NCBI GenBank assembly: GCA_015064395.1
Contig: SVSH01000009.1
Coordinates: 1-64,000, forward strand
Direction of reading: 5' to 3'
Length of the DNA: 64,000 nt
From: Oscillospiraceae bacterium
GTDB taxonomy: Bacteria > Bacillota > Clostridia > Oscillospirales > CAG-272
This document shows positions 60,590 through 64,000 of the stretch, piece by piece (within the stretch, counting starts at the first letter, position 1; each line of letters begins with the position of its first letter). The notes below the pieces were generated by a model that did not search any database, was not told the origin of the DNA, and was given only the letters and a program-made list of their open reading frames with translations. A program made the translations under genes and the position numbers.

Positions 60590-62236
60590 TTACACCGTCT
60601 TGATGAAATCCTCCAACTCGCTCTTAATCACCGACACCTGTGGGCCGTAGACGACCTGCACGCCGCCGCCCTTGCGGATCACACCCGCCGCGCCGCTTTC
60701 CTTGAGGCGGGCGTCCGAAACAAGAGAGGCATCCTTGACGCTGACGCGGAGTCGTGTCGCACAGCAATCAAGCCCTGCGATGTTATCCTTGCCGCCAAGA
60801 CCCTCCAAAATCAGGCGGGAGACGTGATGCTCGTCCTTGGCCGTCGTGTCCGAGGTGGACTTGCCGGCCTTTTTGTCGTTATAGTCCGCGCGAGTGTAAA
60901 GGCGGGTCTCCTCGCCCTCTGCTTCGCGCCCCGGCGTGGCATAACCCCGACGGCGAATGAGGAAGCGGAACAGCAGAAAATAAACGATGAAATAAAACAC
61001 GCCAACGACGGGGATCATCACCCAGTTGGTCTTGTCGTTGCCCTGCAGGACGCCAAAGAGGAGCAGGTCGATGATACCGCCTGAGAAGGTCATGCCCACA
61101 CCCACGCCGAGCAGATGCATGAGCATATACGCAAGCCCTGCAAAGACCGAGTGAATGACGTACAGAACGGGGGCGACGAACAAAAAGGTGAATTCGATGG
61201 GCTCGGTGATGCCCGTCAGCATACTGGTCAGTGCCGCCGAGAGAAGAAGTCCGCCGGCTGTCTTTTTACGATCGTCGCGGGCACAGGAGTACATAGCCAG
61301 CGCCGCGCCGGGAAGCCCAAAGATCATCAAGGGGAATTTACCGCTCATAAAGCGGCAGGCCTCGACGGAAAAACGGGTGGTTGCGGGGGAGGCCAGCTCG
61401 GCAAAGAAAATGTTTTGCGCGCCGTAGATCATCGTCCCGTCGATCATGGCAGAGCCACCCACGCCCGTCTGCCAGAAGGGCAGATAGAACACGTGGTGCA
61501 GCCCGAAGGGAATGAGAATGCGCTCGATAAAGCCGTAGATGAGCGTCCCCGCGTAGCCCGAGCGGAGCACGAGATCGCCCAGCGCAAAGATGCCCGTCTG
61601 AATATAGGGCCAGACGAAAAACATGACGGCGCCGACCAGAATATAAGCGGTGGTAGAAATGATGGGAATGAAGCGGCTGCCGCCAAAGAAGGAAATGACC
61701 TGCGGCAGGCGGATCTTATAAAACCGATTGGTGAGCGCCGCGACGCCAAGACCGACGATGATGCCGCCGAACACGCCCATCTGAAGCGACTCGATGCCGA
61801 CGACGTTTGCGATCGTTCCCTCCTGCATGACCCCCGGCTCCAGCCTGCCCGTCAGGGACAAGAGAGAATGGATGGTGGTATGCATGACGAAAAAGGCAAT
61901 GGCGGCTGACAGCGTGGCAGTCGCCTTTTCGTTCTCCGCCATGCCCAGCGCCACGCCCATGGCAAAGATGAGGGGCAGATTGTCAAAAATGACCGATCCG
62001 ACTGCCGAGAGCAGCGAGAAAATAGCGAAGGGCACCGTTCCCGGGCCCATGACTCCCAAAAGGCCGTATTCGGCCAGCATGGTGGCGTTGGTCAGCGAGG
62101 ACCCGATGCCCAAAAGAAGCCCCGCGATGGGTAACAGGGCAATGGGCAACATAAAGGCGCGTCCGACGCGCTGAAGCAGGCTGAAAAAGCCGCCGCCCCC
62201 TCCTCGTTGAAGATCGTCTGTCTTGACACTCGTCAT
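60590..62236 (-). CDS. PTS transporter EIICB, glucose/N-acetylglucosamine family
   Basis: Start at the ATG at 62236 (RBS GGAAAGGAA), 548 residues. The EIIC domain (about 1-420) has FMLPIALLPIAGLLLGIGSS, DNLPLIFAMGVALGMA, IPFGLHHVFYLPFW and TGITEPIEFTFLFVAP, all typical of the Glc/GlcNAc family. The EIIB domain (about 470-548) has the phosphorylated Cys in NIAGLDCCATRLRVSV. No EIIA domain is fused, so it must use an EIIA from elsewhere. It imports and phosphorylates a hexose or amino sugar. Divergent from the solute-binding lipoprotein gene. Confidence 0.93.
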   Translation of the reverse strand: MTSVKTDDLQRGGGGGFFSLLQRVGRAFMLPIALLPIAGLLLGIGSSLTNATMLAEYGLLGVMGPGTVPFAIFSLLSAVGSVIFDNLPLIFAMGVALGMAENEKATATLSAAIAFFVMHTTIHSLLSLTGRLEPGVMQEGTIANVVGIESLQMGVFGGIIVGLGVAALTNRFYKIRLPQVISFFGGSRFIPIISTTAYILVGAVMFFVWPYIQTGIFALGDLVLRSGYAGTLIYGFIERILIPFGLHHVFYLPFWQTGVGGSAMIDGTMIYGAQNIFFAELASPATTRFSVEACRFMSGKFPLMIFGLPGAALAMYSCARDDRKKTAGGLLLSAALTSMLTGITEPIEFTFLFVAPVLYVIHSVFAGLAYMLMHLLGVGVGMTFSGGIIDLLLFGVLQGNDKTNWVMIPVVGVFYFIVYFLLFRFLIRRRGYATPGREAEGEETRLYTRADYNDKKAGKSTSDTTAKDEHHVSRLILEGLGGKDNIAGLDCCATRLRVSVKDASLVSDARLKESGAAGVIRKGGGVQVVYGPQVSVIKSELEDFIKTV

Positions 62237-62319
62237 AACTCTGTTTCCTTTCCCGTTTGACCTTGCGGTGTTTTTGCTACTATTTTTCACGTGCGGGGTG
62301 GGTTTTATACAGAAATTTC

Positions 62320-62349
62320 TTGACAATCCTCTTTCACCCATGGTAAAAT
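62320..62349 (+). promoter_or_regulatory. Promoter of the 62385 lipoprotein gene
   Basis: TTGACA (62320-62325) and TAAAAT (62344-62349), 18-bp spacer, about 35 nt before the start. Confidence 0.8.
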
Positions 62350-62384
62350 ATATCAGTTACGTTGCACAGAAAGGAATTACGGTC

Positions 62385-63848
62385 ATGAAAAGAACAACAA
62401 AAGTAGCAGTTTTGCTGTTGTTGGCAGTCCTGTTTTGCTTGCAGCTGCTCGCCTGCAAGCAGCCGGAGACGCCCGGGGGAGAGGTTCCCCCGAGTATCAA
62501 TCCTCCTTCGGAGAGAGTAGAGCCGGACATCGAGAAAAAAGACTACAACGGCACGTTTAGCGTATTGCACTATACAACGACCAACCACGAATGGACCAAC
62601 CCCTGGGACGAGATCGTTCCTGCCTCGGGCATGGAGACCCGCCCCGGTGATCTGATCGGCAACGATATTTTTGAACGTGCCGCTTGGTTGGAGCAGGAGT
62701 ATGGCATCACCGTGACCAACGAGTACATCGAGTACACCAAGCTGCCGACCACGATGTCGACGATCAAGACCTCCGGCGGCACCGAGTATCAGCTGCTGGC
62801 CACCATGGGACGCAGTGCGCAGGTCCTGATGGGCAAGGGATATTTCTTCAATATGGCAGAGATCCCGGGCATCAATTTTGAAAATCCCTGGTGGAACGAC
62901 AGTGCCCTGGAGGCACTCAGCCTTGGCGACTACGTCGAGTTTGCCGTTTCGGATATGCTGCTCATCGACAAGAGCGCGACTATGGCGATGTACTATAATA
63001 TTCCCATGGCCAACGACTTGCAGCTTGACGGCTTTTACGACGCCGTTCGCGACTACGAGTGGACGATCGAGCGCCTGGCGGAATATGCCGAGGTCGGTCT
63101 TCAGCCCGATGGTGATGACGACTGGGACATGGACGACGTTTACGGCATCGTCGCCAACGACGACCCGGTTCATGCTCTTTACATAGGCTCGGGCAACCGC
63201 TTCATGGAAAAGGATGAGAATGGAAATTACTATTACAGCTACGGCACGGGCGACACGATGCTGGTCATGACCGATCTTTTGACGGATATTATGTACGCTG
63301 ATTTCTACTGGAACAGCTACGTCCACGCCGAAAGCCCCGATTTTGCAAGCGGAGGCTCGCTGTTTACCTTTGATAAGGTCAAGAGATGCATGAAGCTGCG
63401 TGAAATGCAGGATGACTACGGCGTGCTTCCCATTCCCATGTACAGCGAGGATCAGAAGCAGTATTACAGCCTGGTCTCCAACTACCACGACAGTATGTTT
63501 GCGGTGATCAACACCAACGTCAACAGCAAAGAGCTCATCGGCGCGGCGCTGGAGCTGATGGGATACTACTCCTACTATGAGATCTACAACGATTTTTATG
63601 ACGTTGTCATTCAGAACAGAGGCACGCGTGACGAGGAATCCAAGCGGATGCTGCAGTTGATCTTTGAGACCCGTACGTATGATATGGGACTTGTTTACGA
63701 TCCGTACGGCAACACGGCGAATGTCATTCGCATCACGGGAACACAATCCAGTGACGTAGCATCGCAATGGTCGGAGATGCAATCGAAGCGAGAGGATACC
63801 GAAAGAGAGCTTGAGGAATTGATCAAGCAGTTCAACGGGAATAGCTAA
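62385..63848 (+). CDS. Extracellular solute-binding lipoprotein, orphan
   Basis: Start at the ATG at 62385 after AAGGAAT, 487 residues. Signal peptide (TKVAVLLLLAVLFCLQLLAC) with lipobox LLAC, then a proline-rich linker. ABC binding-protein features are seen (GNDIFERAAWLEQEYGITV, LIDKSATMAMYYNIPMAND, WTIERLAEYAEVGLQPDG, GVLPIPMYSEDQKQYYSLVS), close to family 1 sugar-binding proteins. No permease or ATPase genes follow before the terminator, so it may share a transporter encoded elsewhere. The ligand is unknown. Confidence 0.88.
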   Translation: MKRTTKVAVLLLLAVLFCLQLLACKQPETPGGEVPPSINPPSERVEPDIEKKDYNGTFSVLHYTTTNHEWTNPWDEIVPASGMETRPGDLIGNDIFERAAWLEQEYGITVTNEYIEYTKLPTTMSTIKTSGGTEYQLLATMGRSAQVLMGKGYFFNMAEIPGINFENPWWNDSALEALSLGDYVEFAVSDMLLIDKSATMAMYYNIPMANDLQLDGFYDAVRDYEWTIERLAEYAEVGLQPDGDDDWDMDDVYGIVANDDPVHALYIGSGNRFMEKDENGNYYYSYGTGDTMLVMTDLLTDIMYADFYWNSYVHAESPDFASGGSLFTFDKVKRCMKLREMQDDYGVLPIPMYSEDQKQYYSLVSNYHDSMFAVINTNVNSKELIGAALELMGYYSYYEIYNDFYDVVIQNRGTRDEESKRMLQLIFETRTYDMGLVYDPYGNTANVIRITGTQSSDVASQWSEMQSKREDTERELEELIKQFNGNS

Positions 63849-63861
63849 TGTAAGATAGAAA

Positions 63862-63907
63862 AACATCCATCCTTTGCAACAGAGGCAGAGGGTGGATGTT
63901 TTTTTCT
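63862..63907 (+). terminator. Terminator of the 62385 lipoprotein gene
   Basis: AACATCCA/TGGATGTT stem followed by TTTTTTCTTT, 14 nt after the stop. Confidence 0.85.
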
Positions 63908-63915
63908 TTGGAAGG

Positions 63916-64000
63916 CTAAATTTTAAGCAACCACTTCTACGGACGCGCATACTGCTTCGCGCTGCGCTGTGCCGGTTTTCGTTGTCACTTCTTGGCGCGT
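63916..64000. repeat. Mosaic hairpin element copy R15 (cut by window edge)
   Basis: End motif TAAATTTTAAGCAACCACTTC, A module GCATACTGCTTCGCGCTGCG, and the first arm of a B hairpin (TCACTTCTTGGCGCG). Confidence 0.8.

Overview
The window looks like the replication-origin region of a member of the class Clostridia (Bacillota), probably an uncultured gut-type lineage. The evidence is the run gyrA, gyrB, remB/DUF370, recF, dnaN, dnaA, together with Clostridia-style lipoproteins, a UgpC-type sugar ABC operon and an ABC/GldG/DUF4340 cluster. Coding sequence is moderately GC-rich. A few genes (about 44.7-45.2 kb and 58.7-60.5 kb) are visibly AT-richer and may be recent arrivals.

Layout. 0-1 kb: a partial unknown gene and tRNA-Gln(CTG). 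1-17 kb, all minus strand: a beta-propeller protein, gyrA, mreD, mreC, gyrB, remB, recF, dnaN, an oriC-like interval and dnaA. 17-35 kb, all minus: a copper-type P-ATPase, a PBP2-like protein that has lost its catalytic motifs, a CPBP-family membrane protein, mreB, maf, a DUF4340-like membrane protein, two tandem GldG-like proteins, an ABC permease and an ABC ATPase. 35-47 kb, mixed: cca, a flavin reductase, a DUF4965 protein, an ECF sigma factor with a membrane beta-propeller partner, a PfkB kinase, an unknown low-GC gene, rarA and a small membrane protein. 48-59 kb, plus: an RDD protein, a complete CUT1-type ABC transporter, and three lipoproteins (staphylococcal-nuclease fold, OB-fold repeats, barnase-like RNase). 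58.7-60.5 kb: a RAYT transposase, a GNAT and a HAD protein. 60.5-64 kb: a PTS EIICB and a divergent solute-binding lipoprotein.

Two features dominate what ordinary gene calling would miss. First, roughly 7.5 kb of the intergenic DNA (about 12 percent of the window) is one family of mosaic, hairpin-rich inverted-repeat elements, with about 17 copies or fragments from 80 to 700 bp. They share ends like TTCTTCTTTTGACGCGC and its reverse complement, and exchange internal hairpin modules. Second, the dnaA-dnaN interval carries three tandem copies of a three-way-junction structure whose stems are preserved by compensatory base changes.

The most interesting gene set is the 48-58.7 kb locus. An ABC importer is followed by surface lipoproteins with intact nuclease active sites and OB folds. 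I infer an extracellular nucleic-acid capture, digestion and uptake system. The RAYT gene contains two REP-like palindromes within its reading frame, one of which matches a palindrome of the intergenic elements over 25 bases.
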